Assembly (NCBI RefSeq): GCF_000013205.1
Contig: NC_007775.1
Span: 1,174,501-1,238,500 of the forward strand
Source: Synechococcus sp. JA-3-3Ab
Lineage (GTDB): Bacteria > Cyanobacteriota > Cyanobacteriia > Thermostichales > Thermostichaceae
Length of the DNA stretch: 64,000 bases
Direction: 5' to 3'
This document shows positions 19,126-27,871 of this stretch, one piece after another. Positions within the stretch are counted from its first letter, which is position 1. The number at the start of each line of letters is the position of its first letter. Position numbers and translations under genes: made by a program. A model generated the notes under the pieces. The model was not told the origin of the DNA and did not search any database. It worked only from the letters and a program-made list of their open reading frames with translations.

Positions 19126-21144
19126 GTGAAAGCCGCTCTGGTGGGCGAAAAGAGCTATCGACGGCAAGAGCCACCTCCTTTTAGGAGTGTGATGGGGTGG
19201 GCGGGCAGCGGGCTGACCCAGGCTTGTGTAGATCGCTACCTGGATTTGTTGCGGGCGGGATCCGATCCGGGCCGGATCTTGTTTTTGGTGCGCAGCCAGC
19301 GGCAGGCAGAGGGGGTGTTGCGGCGCTTACAGCAGCTCAGCTCGAGCTGGGTGGGCCCGTGGCGGATCGAGACGTTTTTGCAGCGGGTGGGGCGCTCTCT
19401 GGCCGATCACTGGCCGCAGGTGTGCGAGCGGGTTCCCCAGTTGCCGCGCTCGTTTGAGCCAATTCCCTTGGCCAAGGATCTGGCCCAATTTCTCTGTGGG
19501 CGAGCCTGTGCTTTGTGTCCGCGGCATGGGGAGGTCTTTGCCGATCTTGGGCTGGAGGAGTTCCAGATTTGGGATCAGATCAGCAGCGCTGCCTATATTG
19601 CGGGGGCTTCGGGTTTGGCGGCGGAAGCGGTGGGATCCCGGCTGGCGGCGGCCTGGCCGGCGGAGGGGGATCCGGGGCGGGCAGAGGCCTTGCAGGCGAT
19701 GGGCTGTTGTGTGGAGCGGCTGTGGGAGGTGGGGTTGCGGCTGGGATCCCTGGACTTCGGCCTGCAAATCCGGCTGTTTGGCGAGCACATCCTGCCGCTG
19801 GCGGAGTTTTGGCAGGAGTGGGATCACCTGATCGTGGATCAGGCGGAGGACAGTTGCGGGGTGGCGCTGGAGTTTTACCGGCAAGGGCAAGCCCATCTGC
19901 AAAGCCAGTTTTTCAGCTATACCATCGGCGGCGGGGTCTCTTTGACGGGGATCCCAGAGGCCGTGGCTCGCTTTCTGAGGGAAAACACCCAGGTTCAGCT
20001 TCTGGAGGGGAGCTACCGCGGCTCAGCCGGCATGATCCGCCTGGGACTGCAGATTGCGCGGGTGCTGGATCCGCGGTTTGACCATCCCCTGACGGAGCCT
20101 CTGGCAGAGAGGCTGCCAAGGGTGCAGGTGCTGGAGGGCGAGACCCAATTCGCGGCGGTGGAGGCGATGGTTACCCAGATCCGGCAGCTTTTGCGGGCCG
20201 GGATCCCGGCCTCTCGCATCGCCGTCCTGCTGCCTCGCATGGATGCGGGGGTGAGCTTGAGCTTGCAGGAGCAGTTGCCGGAGGTCTTGCCGATCGCCCC
20301 TTTCCCGGCGTTGATCCGCTACCCACTGGTGCGGGCTTTGCTGACGGCGGCGGAAGTGGCCCATCCCGAGTGGGGAGCTTTTCCCACCTTGCCGGCCTGG
20401 CGACTGCTCCTGGGCAGGGTGTTGGATCTGGATCCCATCCGGGCGGCTTTGCTGGCCGAAGATACCCTTGACCCGGTAGGGCGTTCCCTGCGGCCCAAGA
20501 CCGCCGTGCGACAGCCGGAGCGGGTGGGGTTTGCCAACCTGGAGCGCTACCAGAAGCTGCTGGATTGGCTGCGCAGCTACCGCGGCGGGCCCTCCCTGGC
20601 CGCTTTCTTCCAGCGGTTTTTCGCCGAGCACCTAGCCCAGGGGATGGATTTGCCCCAAGACCAAGAGCTGCTGCAAGCGCTGATCGACGCGGCACAACGG
20701 TTTCGCCGGGCCTTTCCTGCGGAAGAGGATCGTGCCTTTTTGGCCATGATCCGCTCGGGACAAACCCCCAGCAACAGCCGCTTCGAGCCCGACTATTCCC
20801 GCTACCTCGTGGTGGCGACGCCGGTGGCCTATATCAACCGAGGTTTGCAGGCGGATTATCAGTTCTGGTTCGACATCACGAATCCGCTTTGGTCCCGTTC
20901 TCTTTGGCGTGTGCTTTACAACAGCCGTGTGCTGACGCCGGAGTGGGATGGGGAGGTTTTCAATGCAGCCCAAGACCTACAGGCACGTCACCAAATCCTG
21001 GCTCGCACGCTGCTCAACCTCTGTTGCCGAACTCGGAAGGGGCTGTGGCTGGTGCGCTCCACTTTTAACTACCGCGGCGAAGAGAACACCGGCATGTTGG
21101 ATTACCTCATTTTAAAGGCCGCGAAGGCCATGGCCACAGCCTGA
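19126..21144 (+). CDS. UvrD/AddB-like protein with degenerate helicase motifs
   Basis: A protein of about 672 residues laid out like a superfamily 1 helicase but with damaged ATPase motifs. The Walker A position reads GWAGSGLTQ near residue 24, with Leu in place of the catalytic Lys. Motif Ia is suggested by ILFLVRSQRQAEGVLRRLQ. Walker B reads HLIVDQAEDS near residue 234, where active enzymes have DEAQD. A motif IV-like LEGSYRGSAGMIRLG follows near residue 292. No nuclease motif is obvious. It may be a structural, AddB/RexB-like partner or a cyanobacterial orphan. The GTG at 19126 is favoured because it keeps the strand before the P-loop; a GGAG-preceded ATG at 19192 would remove it. Confidence 0.65.
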   Translation: MKAALVGEKSYRRQEPPPFRSVMGWAGSGLTQACVDRYLDLLRAGSDPGRILFLVRSQRQAEGVLRRLQQLSSSWVGPWRIETFLQRVGRSLADHWPQVCERVPQLPRSFEPIPLAKDLAQFLCGRACALCPRHGEVFADLGLEEFQIWDQISSAAYIAGASGLAAEAVGSRLAAAWPAEGDPGRAEALQAMGCCVERLWEVGLRLGSLDFGLQIRLFGEHILPLAEFWQEWDHLIVDQAEDSCGVALEFYRQGQAHLQSQFFSYTIGGGVSLTGIPEAVARFLRENTQVQLLEGSYRGSAGMIRLGLQIARVLDPRFDHPLTEPLAERLPRVQVLEGETQFAAVEAMVTQIRQLLRAGIPASRIAVLLPRMDAGVSLSLQEQLPEVLPIAPFPALIRYPLVRALLTAAEVAHPEWGAFPTLPAWRLLLGRVLDLDPIRAALLAEDTLDPVGRSLRPKTAVRQPERVGFANLERYQKLLDWLRSYRGGPSLAAFFQRFFAEHLAQGMDLPQDQELLQALIDAAQRFRRAFPAEEDRAFLAMIRSGQTPSNSRFEPDYSRYLVVATPVAYINRGLQADYQFWFDITNPLWSRSLWRVLYNSRVLTPEWDGEVFNAAQDLQARHQILARTLLNLCCRTRKGLWLVRSTFNYRGEENTGMLDYLILKAAKAMATA

Positions 21145-22227
21145 GAGGAGCAACCTTACACCCATCCCAAGCCGCAACCAGACCCAGGTTCCAGAGCATA
21201 GCGAAGCTGTCTGTTGTGTCGATCCCCAACTGGGGAGTGCTCAAGATTGTCGCCAATTTGGAATGCCCCTATCGTGGGCATATCGTGAGAGAAAGCTAGG
21301 TTCTCCTACACTGGGGAGATGGCTAAGGGCTTTGGAAAACCGGCGAAAAAACAGCCGCTCCTCTCGGCCCGACAGGCGGCAGGCCGCTTCCGGCGGGGGG
21401 AATGGGCTGGCTGCCGGCAGCTCTGTGAGCAGATCCTCGCCGCTGCCGACCGGTCTGATCTGGAAGAGGCCATTGCCTTGACGCAAGCCCATGCTCTTTT
21501 GGGGCGCATCGAGGAGGGATCCGGTCGCTACCCTGCCGCCATGCTGCACTACCAACAGGCCATCGTGGCCTGTCCCCCTGCTGCTCCCGCCAGCTTGGCC
21601 GCTGAGGTTCATGCGCTGCTGGGGGGAGTACTGCGGCAGATGGGCGAGAAAAAGCAGGCGCAACGGCTCTTCGAGCAAGCCCTGGCCCGGGATCCAGCGC
21701 TGCTGATGGCGCGGGTGGGGCTGGCCGACCTGCTGCAGATGCGAGGAGAATACGAGGCGGCTCTGGCCCATTATTTGCAGGCCTGGCAGGGATCCCAGCA
21801 AGAGGCAGACATTCCTTAGCAGATCGGCATGGGCTTTTGGAAGCAGGGACAAGTGGAGGTGGCCAGCTCTTGGTTTCGGCGGGCGCTCGCCCTGCAGCCC
21901 GAACACAGCGATGCCCGCTACATGCTGGCCATTGTGGGGGAGCTGCCCCTGCCCGACAGGACTCCTCCGGAGTGGGTGCGACGTCTATTTGACGAATATG
22001 CGCCCCGCTTTGAGCAGCATTTGCTGGAAAAACTGAACTACCAGGGGCCACAGGCTGTGCGGCAAGGGATCCTGGCTGCCGCAGGGGGAGCGTCTCCTTG
22101 GTTTGAGCGGGCGCTGGATCTGGGCTGTGGCACCGGCCTGGCGGGATCCCAGGTGCGCTCCTACGTTGGATAGTTGCGGGGTGTGGATCTCTCCGCCCGC
22201 ATGGTGGAGATTGCCCGGCAAAAGGGC

Positions 22228-23544
22228 AAGCCTCTAGTCCTGAATTTACTGAACAACATATTGTCTTACGGAACTAAAATAGCCATACTGAATTAAGCGT
22301 GCTGCCGCGGCTATCCCAAAGTTATGTTGCTAGGTTTTTGCACCCGATTGGAACTAAATAACCGGCAAAAGACCTTGGCCGCTCAGCATGCAGGGGTAGC
22401 TCGTCACGCCTACAACTGGGGTCTGGCTATCTGCAAGCAGGCTGTTGAATCCAAACAGAAGCTACCCACGGCTATTGACCTGCACAAGCGCTTGGTAGCC
22501 GAGGTGAAGAAAGAAAATCCCTGGTACTACCAGGTCTCCAAATGCGCTCCTCAGCAGGCCCTCCGCAACTTGGAGCAAGCCTTTAAGCGCTGGCGGAGTG
22601 GGTTGGGGAAGTTCCCCCGCTTCAAACGCAAGGGAGTGCGAGACAGCTTTTACTTGGAAGGTAGCATCCGCATCTCTGGTGACCGCATCAAGGTACCTAT
22701 CCTTGGTTGGTTACGCTGTGCGGAGCTGCTCCCCACTGCCACACCCAAGAACGTGGTCATTAGTCTTCGCGCTGGACATTGGTATGTCTCCTTCAAGTAT
22801 GAAGCTCCGGCGCCTCAGGTGGAGAAGACCGGGGAAGTTGTGGGAGTAGACTTAGGTATCAATCGCTTGGCCACCTGTTCCGACGGGGAAGTATTCGAGA
22901 ATCCAAAGCCCTATTACAAAGCGAAGAAGCGTCTGGCCAGGCTGCAACGGCGACTGAGTCGTAAGCAGAAGGGATCCGCTAACCGTAAGAAGGCAGTAGC
23001 ACAGCTCGCTAAGGCCCATAAGCGGGTGGCAGGCATTCGGCAAGACAATCTGCACAAGCTAACGACCTACCTGGCCAAGAAATATCGGGTAGTGGTGATT
23101 GAGGACTTGCAGGTGAAGAACCTGCTTAAGAACCACAAGCTGGCAGGAGCGCTGTCAGATTGTGGCTTTTACGAGTTTCGGCGACAGCTAGAGTATAAGG
23201 CCCGGCTCTACGGCTGTCAGGTGGTGGTGGCGGATAGGTTTTATCCGTCCAGCCAACTGTGTTCTCGCTGTGGGCACCGACAGAAGATGCCGCTACAGGA
23301 AAGGATGTTCTGCTGCCCGTGTTGTGGTCTGGAGCTAGACCGCGACTTGAATGCAGCCCTAAACCTGTTGCGGTGGTACAGAACTACCTCAAGCTCTGGG
23401 GGAAGTGACGCCTGTGGAGATCCCTCTGGCGGGGTGGTAGGGGTGAACTCTGCCGCTAGTCATGGGTCGCTGAAGCAGGAAGAAAGCAGCGATGCTGGGC
23501 AAAGTTCTGCTTTGTTCAGCGTTGCATAAGTCTTTCGGAGCGGC
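22228..23544 (+). mobile_element. Solo tnpB insertion element (IS1341-like, IS200/IS605 group)
   Basis: Joining the flanking methyltransferase codons (ending AAGGGC at 22227 and resuming ATCTAC at 23545) restores a normal reading frame, so the inserted DNA is about 1,317 bases. GGC occurs at both junctions, so the ends are uncertain by three bases. There is no target duplication and no terminal inverted repeat, as expected for this group. No tnpA is present, so the element would depend on a transposase elsewhere. The left end contains AT-rich non-coding sequence of about 95 bases. Confidence 0.75.
22324..23529 (+). CDS. tnpB: TnpB RNA-guided nuclease of the solo insertion element
   Basis: TnpB proteins are RNA-guided DNA nucleases, ancestral to Cas12, that use an omega-RNA from the element's right end. 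The 401-residue protein has an N-terminal helix-rich domain (ARHAYNWGLAICKQAVES, FPRFKRKG). A RuvC-like site follows with all three acids: Asp near 176 in VGVDLGINRLATCSDG, Glu near 260 in VVVIEDLQVKNLL, and Asp near 340 in LDRDLNAALNLL. A zinc ribbon CSRCG with CCPCCG lies between the last two. It appears intact and full length. The stop lies about 15 bases from the right end, so the omega-RNA would overlap the 3-prime coding region. Confidence 0.9.
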   Translation: MLLGFCTRLELNNRQKTLAAQHAGVARHAYNWGLAICKQAVESKQKLPTAIDLHKRLVAEVKKENPWYYQVSKCAPQQALRNLEQAFKRWRSGLGKFPRFKRKGVRDSFYLEGSIRISGDRIKVPILGWLRCAELLPTATPKNVVISLRAGHWYVSFKYEAPAPQVEKTGEVVGVDLGINRLATCSDGEVFENPKPYYKAKKRLARLQRRLSRKQKGSANRKKAVAQLAKAHKRVAGIRQDNLHKLTTYLAKKYRVVVIEDLQVKNLLKNHKLAGALSDCGFYEFRRQLEYKARLYGCQVVVADRFYPSSQLCSRCGHRQKMPLQERMFCCPCCGLELDRDLNAALNLLRWYRTTSSSGGSDACGDPSGGVVGVNSAASHGSLKQEESSDAGQSSALFSVA

Positions 23545-24003
23545 ATCTACGACCACCTGATTCAGGGGGACTTGCTGGAGCTGCTGCAGCAGACCTCAGA
23601 GCGCTACGACTTGCTCCTGGCGGCAGATGTGTTTATCTATCTGGGGGATCTGGCCCAGGTCTTGCCGGCCTGTGGGCGGGTGCTCAATCCCGGCGGGCTT
23701 TTGGCCTTCACCGTCGAGCAGGGATCCGCCCCCGGCTACGAGCTGGGATCCACCACGGGGCGCTCTGCCCACTCCGCCGCCTACGTGCTGCAGCAGGCAG
23801 AACGGGCAGGGCTGGATCCCGTCTATCACCAGAACTTTACCCTGCGGCGAGAGGGAGAAACCGACGTGCCCGGAGCCGTGTGGTGTTTACGTCGGCAGCC
23901 GTGATCGAAAGCGGCTGGCCCGAAATGGCTGTAGGCCCTCTATCCGCGCCCGGAAAGAATCGAGTAGAGTGGGGGCGCCCGCCTGGATTTGGATTGGGTT
24001 TTT

Positions 24004-24569
24004 ATGAATCCGGACACCCCGCCTGCTGCGCCCTCGTCCCGCCGCTTCCCCGTTCGTCCTGTGGCAACGCTGGCCCTCGCCGCCGGCCTCCTGGCGGGGC
24101 CTACGCCCTTCTGCAGCGGCTACGGCTGCAGATGCACCGGGATCTGATCCTCTATCGGTACGCCGCTTTCTCCGGCTATGGAGATGTGACAGCGTTCGAT
24201 CCCGGCCCAAGCGACCGCTGGTTTCCGCTCACCTACCCCGTATTGGCTCGCTGGGGAGGATCCGCCGACCCAAGCCGCCGCAGCTACGCCTTTGACACGC
24301 CGCTGCCCGACTACGTGGATCCCGGCGACCCTGGAGATCGCTACTTTCTGGAAGCCAAAGCCTTGCGGGACGGCTATGCCCGCCAGGCAATCTACGCCGG
24401 CAATGAGCTGCTGGCCCGCTTCCCGCAGAGCCGCTATGCCGGGGATGTGCTCATGAGTCTGGACGGCCTGACGGGAGAGGCTGCCTTCCTAGGGCGGCTG
24501 CTGGCGCAATTTCCCGACAGCGATCGCGCTCTGGAGGCAGCGCTGGGGCTGGGGCCTGTTGACCACTGA
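24004..24569 (+). pseudogene. Exported protein gene with a one-base frameshift in a G run
   Basis: The ATG at 24004 opens a signal-peptide-like N-terminus (RPVATLALAAGLLAG). After the G run at 24096-24099 this frame soon hits a stop, while the next frame carries on in good coding sequence: AYALLQRLRLQMHRDLILYR, then DVTAFDPGPSDRWFPLTYPV and a TPR-like LLARFPQSRYAGDVLMSL up to 24569. Adding one G to the run would join the two as LAGAYALL. The gene is either decayed or carries a sequencing error. I do not recognise the family. It lies just after the broken methyltransferase. Confidence 0.6.
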
Positions 24570-24736
24570 GTCTTCACCGTACTGCAGCTTCATGGCCTCT
24601 TCACAGAGCCTGCATGGAAGGCCAACAGCGGCATCCTCTGACGGGAGCTGTCTTGCGGGATCCGGGGATAAGGCTTTATCTCCCTTTTATCTCGCCGGAT
24701 CTGGGTTAGCCTTGGGTTGAGTGTCCTTGGGCCCTG

Positions 24737-25288
24737 ATGGATCCCGCGACCTTTTTGGAGCGCTACGGGTTTGAGCTAGAGGGGCAAGCCAGTCAGGCCT
24801 GGGTGGAGCGCTGGAGCAAACAGTTCCCAGCCTCTTGGATCCCGGCGGCCCTGCTGGAAGCCCTCTACCAGGGTCGCTACAAGGCCACCTCTGTGGAACA
24901 GATCCTCCGCCTCTGGCAGCGCCGTGGCGCTCCTCACCTCACCTTTCCCCCCGAAATCAGCCAATCCCTGTGGCGGGAACAACAGGAGCTGATCCGGTCT
25001 TTAGTCTCGACTGCCACCAGCTCTTTTGCCCGCCCTCCCTCACCGCTCCCAGCCCCGCTCAGGAGAGGATCCCTCTTCTCCGGAGAATCGGCCATTTCTC
25101 TCGACTTGTTGTTGGATGAGCTGCAGGATCTCCCGCCCAAGCTGCGCCACCTGCTCGTTCATGTTCATCCTGCCCCGCCGACCTCCTCGGCGGCTCGCGC
25201 TGGTGGGACGGAGCTTTTGGTAACTTTGGAGCTGCAGCTTGCCGACCCTGTGGATCCTGACCAGCCATCCCAAGGGCAGCCTGGGTGA
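24737..25288 (+). CDS. Cyanobacterial conserved hypothetical protein
   Basis: A 183-residue soluble protein. The first 90 residues contain WVERWSKQFPASWIPAALLE and ALYQGRYKATSVEQILRLWQ, a pattern I associate with short cyanobacterial proteins of unknown role. A Ser/Pro-rich linker follows, then a second hydrophobic region (ISLDLLLDELQDLPPKLRHL). No catalytic motif is visible. The ATG has no strong ribosome site. Confidence 0.6.
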   Translation: MDPATFLERYGFELEGQASQAWVERWSKQFPASWIPAALLEALYQGRYKATSVEQILRLWQRRGAPHLTFPPEISQSLWREQQELIRSLVSTATSSFARPPSPLPAPLRRGSLFSGESAISLDLLLDELQDLPPKLRHLLVHVHPAPPTSSAARAGGTELLVTLELQLADPVDPDQPSQGQPG

Positions 25289-25394
25289 GTTTGCGATTTT
25301 GCCTCAGGGATCCTTGCCATCACAAACTCCGGCCTGCTCCCACCCCAGCAGAGCTTGGCGGGATGGGGGATAGGAGTGTCAGGTCTAGTCAAGA

Positions 25395-25458
25395 CTGGCG
25401 TTGAAGGTCAAGCTCCCGCCATAGCCTATCGGGGCTGAGCGGGAGTTCTCGACGCCAG
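25395..25458. terminator. Bulged hairpin between convergent genes
   Basis: Outer arms CTGGCGTTGA (25395-25404) and TCGACGCCAG (25449-25458) pair with one G-T wobble. An inner pair CTCCCGC/GCGGGAG follows, with AGCC/GGCT able to pair inside the loop. The hairpin lies between a plus-strand gene ending at 25288 and metK ending at 25573 on the minus strand, so it could serve as a two-way terminator. It lacks a T run, so a structured RNA is also possible. A perfect 14-base palindrome GGCTGTGCACAGCC follows at 25480-25493. Confidence 0.4.
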
Positions 25459-25572
25459 GCTCCACGGCGGCAGTGAACTGGCTGTGCACAGCCTATCCTG
25501 CCGGAGCTATCCCACTTGTCGAGCAACTGCACCAGGGCAGGCATTGAGCCCAGCCTGTCCCCCTTGATCCCC

Positions 25573-26832
25573 CTAGCCTAGGATGGCGGTCGCCCCGGCG
25601 AAAGCTTCCTCCCGCAGCAGGGCAGCCTTATCCGTGCGCTCCCAGGGCAGATCCAGATGGGTTTGCCCGAAGTGCCCGTAGACCGCCACGTTTTGATAGA
25701 AGCGCCCTCCCCTTTGGCGGGGCAACTCTCGCAGTTGGAACTGCGCCAGAATGGCCGCCGGCCTCAGGTCGAAGTGGCGCTGCACCAGCCGCAGCAGAGC
25801 TTCATCGGGGATGCGGCCGGTGCCAAAAGTTTCCACCAAAAGGTTGATGGGACGAGCCACCCCAATGGCGTAGCTGACCTGCACCTCGCATTTTTGCGCC
25901 AGGCCGGCGGCCACGATGTTCTTGGCCACATAGCGGGCGGCATAGGCGGCGCTGCGATCCACCTTGGTGGGATCCTTGCCGGAGAAGGCCCCGCCCCCGT
26001 GGCGGGAATAGCCGCCGTAGGTATCGACGATGATCTTGCGTCCGGTCAGGCCGGCATCCCCCTGGGGTCCGCCGATGACGAACTTGCCGGTGGGATTGGT
26101 GAGGAAGCGGGTGTTGCCATCGGGTTTGATGGGCAGCTCGGCAAACACCGGCTGCACCACCGCCTCCCAGAGATCGGCGCGGATCCGCTCCTGCACCGCT
26201 GCCTCTTCTGTAATGGCACCGATGGTCGGCGTGTGCTGGGTAGAGATCAGCAGGGTGTGAATGCCCACCGGCCGCCCCTCCTCATAGGCCACAGTCACCT
26301 GCGTTTTGCCATCCGGACGCAGGTAGGGCAGGGTGCCGTTTTTGCGAACCGCGGCCAACTGGCGGCTGAGGCGGTGGGCCAAGCTGATGGGCAGTGGCAT
26401 CAACTCGGGGGTTTCGTCGCAGGCGAAGCCAAACATCAAGCCCTGATCCCCGGCCCCGATCAAGTCGAATTCATCTTCCTGAGATGTGCGACTTTCCAGA
26501 GCCAAGTTCACCCCCTGGGCGATGTCGGGGGATTGTTCATCGAAAGCCACCAACACCGCGCAGCTTTCTGCAGAGAAGCCGTTCTTGGCGTCGGTATAGC
26601 CAATTTCGGCCACCTTGTCCCGCACCAGTCGGGTGAAGTTGACATGCGCCTGCGAGGTGATCTCCCCGGTCAGGATCACCATGCCTGTATTCACCACCAC
26701 CTCTGCCGCCACTCGACTTAAGGGATCCGCCGTCAAGAGGGCATCCACGATGGCGTCAGAGATCTGGTCGCAAATTTTGTCGGGGTGCCCTTCTGTCACC
26801 GACTCTGAGGAAAACAAAAACGACTTGGACAA
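25573..26832 (-). CDS. metK: S-adenosylmethionine synthase
   Basis: MetK makes S-adenosylmethionine from methionine and ATP. The 419-residue product has [20 protein letters not shown] at the N-terminus, [20 protein letters not shown], and the Gly-rich [19 protein letters not shown] loop. The start is a TTG at 26832 behind a clear AAGGAGAGG site. No ATG is available, and homologues start with this Met-Ser-Lys. A SAM-I riboswitch and a sigma-70 promoter lie about 300-460 bases upstream, so expression is probably turned down by its own product. Confidence 0.96.
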   Translation of the reverse strand: MSKSFLFSSESVTEGHPDKICDQISDAIVDALLTADPLSRVAAEVVVNTGMVILTGEITSQAHVNFTRLVRDKVAEIGYTDAKNGFSAESCAVLVAFDEQSPDIAQGVNLALESRTSQEDEFDLIGAGDQGLMFGFACDETPELMPLPISLAHRLSRQLAAVRKNGTLPYLRPDGKTQVTVAYEEGRPVGIHTLLISTQHTPTIGAITEEAAVQERIRADLWEAVVQPVFAELPIKPDGNTRFLTNPTGKFVIGGPQGDAGLTGRKIIVDTYGGYSRHGGGAFSGKDPTKVDRSAAYAARYVAKNIVAAGLAQKCEVQVSYAIGVARPINLLVETFGTGRIPDEALLRLVQRHFDLRPAAILAQFQLRELPRQRGGRFYQNVAVYGHFGQTHLDLPWERTDKAALLREEAFAGATAILG

Positions 26833-27135
26833 CGAACCTCTCCTTAAGACGAAACAGATACAACCAAGAACTGCCCAGAAAGCAGAGCCTGCTGCTGCCG
26901 TTCATCATCCGCCGGCCTGAGCAGGGATCCCTTCCACCTCAGCCGAGCAGAAGAACAGACCTAGGCCGTGGCCGACGCAGGAGCAAGAGCGCCGTATCGC
27001 ACCGAGGACTTTGCCGCCGAAGCAATAGAGCCTCGCTCCGCTGCTGCAACCAGAGCTATTGGGAAGCGCTAAAGGGCGAAGTCGTCAGAAAAGTCCCCCT
27101 GGCAAGAGGACTGTCCTCTAGAGAAAGCTTTATTC

Positions 27136-27244
27136 CTTTATCTTTCGGTTACTGACTAACCGCAGGAGTTGGCACCGTAGCGGAGGCTTCCGCCGGTTGC
27201 CGCAGCTTCGTTGGGCCTGATCCCTCAGTCTGCTCTGGATAAAG
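27136..27244 (-). promoter_or_regulatory. SAM-I (S-box) riboswitch aptamer in the metK leader
   Basis: Read on the minus strand, P1 is closed by CTTTATC (27244-27238) and GATAAAG (27142-27136). Between them are the conserved blocks CAGAG, TGAGGGA, GGCCC, GAAGC and GGCAACC. A GC-rich P3 hairpin (GGCGGAAGCCTCCGC) follows, then GGTGCCAACTCC, a short P4 (GGTTAGTCAGTAACC) and GAAAGATAAAG. The order and sequence match the S-box consensus throughout. It lies in the leader of metK, a standard SAM-I target. The expression platform is not obvious: about 300 bases separate the aptamer from the TTG start, with an AGAGGAC/GTCCTCT hairpin soon after P1. Confidence 0.88.
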
Positions 27245-27260
27245 AACGGAACTTGTCCTT

Positions 27261-27291
27261 ATCGTACCCCTAACCTCGACGCATTTGTCAA
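27261..27291 (-). promoter_or_regulatory. Promoter of the metK riboswitch transcript
   Basis: On the minus strand a perfect TTGACA (27291-27286) is followed after 19 bases by TACGAT (27266-27261). A start about 7 bases further on would fall just before the first P1 base of the riboswitch at 27244. The spacing is slightly long, but the fit with the aptamer start supports it. Confidence 0.55.
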
Positions 27292-27313
27292 AAAAATGGT
27301 TGCTGAGTGAGCC

Positions 27314-27682
27314 TCAGTCCAACAGCTTCTGCCACCAGTCGGTGGACTGGGCGGCCCTGAGAAAAAAGACGCTGGCCAAGCCCAAGGGAAAGAGGACGCC
27401 GAGAAAACCGACCGTCCCCAGCGCCCAAGCTAGGCGATGCAGGTGTCTTTTGCTGGCAGCGCCCGCGGCTGTTTCTGCCAAGACGGCCAACATCGATCCC
27501 AAAGCCGCCAACAGGGATCCACCCAGCCCAGCCAGATAGGCGGGCCCCAGCCACGGCTGCAACTGGGCAGCAGAGGCAATTTCCAGGCGTGGCAAGACTT
27601 GAAAACACCCTATCGCCAGCACGGCCCAGATGAAAGAGTACATCAGCAGGCTATCTCGAAAAGCGGCAGCCGGCTCTTTCAT
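27314..27682 (-). CDS. Small integral membrane protein, unknown
   Basis: A 122-residue protein with three hydrophobic helices near residues 13-30, 45-72 and 83-108, joined by short basic loops (SKRHLHR). No motif identifies it; cyanobacteria have several three-helix proteins of this size, some in thylakoid or envelope membranes. It is encoded divergently from cobO, and its end lies next to the metK promoter. Confidence 0.6.
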   Translation of the reverse strand: MKEPAAAFRDSLLMYSFIWAVLAIGCFQVLPRLEIASAAQLQPWLGPAYLAGLGGSLLAALGSMLAVLAETAAGAASKRHLHRLAWALGTVGFLGVLFPLGLASVFFLRAAQSTDWWQKLLD

Positions 27683-27871
27683 GATCCCAGCCCAATTGGG
27701 GATGAGTATGCAGCAAAACCCAACTTCTGGCTTGACAGGGATCCTAACCCATCTGCCCCAACTCTCCTGAAACCTGAAAACCTGAAAGCCAGATTAGGAT
27801 GAAGAGCAGTCTGCTGAGCGAAAACTTCGGCCTGCCAGACCCCTCCTGCGGCTTCCCAACCCTCCATAGCC

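Larger units (their letters stand above)
21319..23904 (+). pseudogene. TPR-repeat SAM-dependent methyltransferase, broken by two amber codons and an insertion element
   Basis: Four same-frame segments rebuild one protein. 21319-21816 gives TPR repeats (AMLHYQQAIVACPP, AQRLFEQALARDPALLMARV). After TAG at 21817, the frame continues with WKQGQVEVASSWFRRALALQ and a methyltransferase motif I (ALDLGCGTGLAGSQVRSY). After a second TAG at 22171 it continues LRGVDLSARMVEIARQKG. It is then split by about 1.3 kb of foreign DNA and resumes GIYDHLIQGDLLELLQ, ADVFIYLGDLAQVLPACGRV to a stop at 23904. All parts share one frame, so the lesions are two point changes and one insertion. The substrate is unknown. 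Confidence 0.85.

Noticed and set aside
25657-26721. 354-codon plus-strand frame opposite metK
   Set aside because: Antisense shadow of metK with low-complexity His/Gly-rich sequence and no start signal.
27683-27871. Possible cobalamin riboswitch upstream of cobO
   Set aside because: The B12-box and the conserved core blocks are not found; only a few short matches such as GCCAGA occur.
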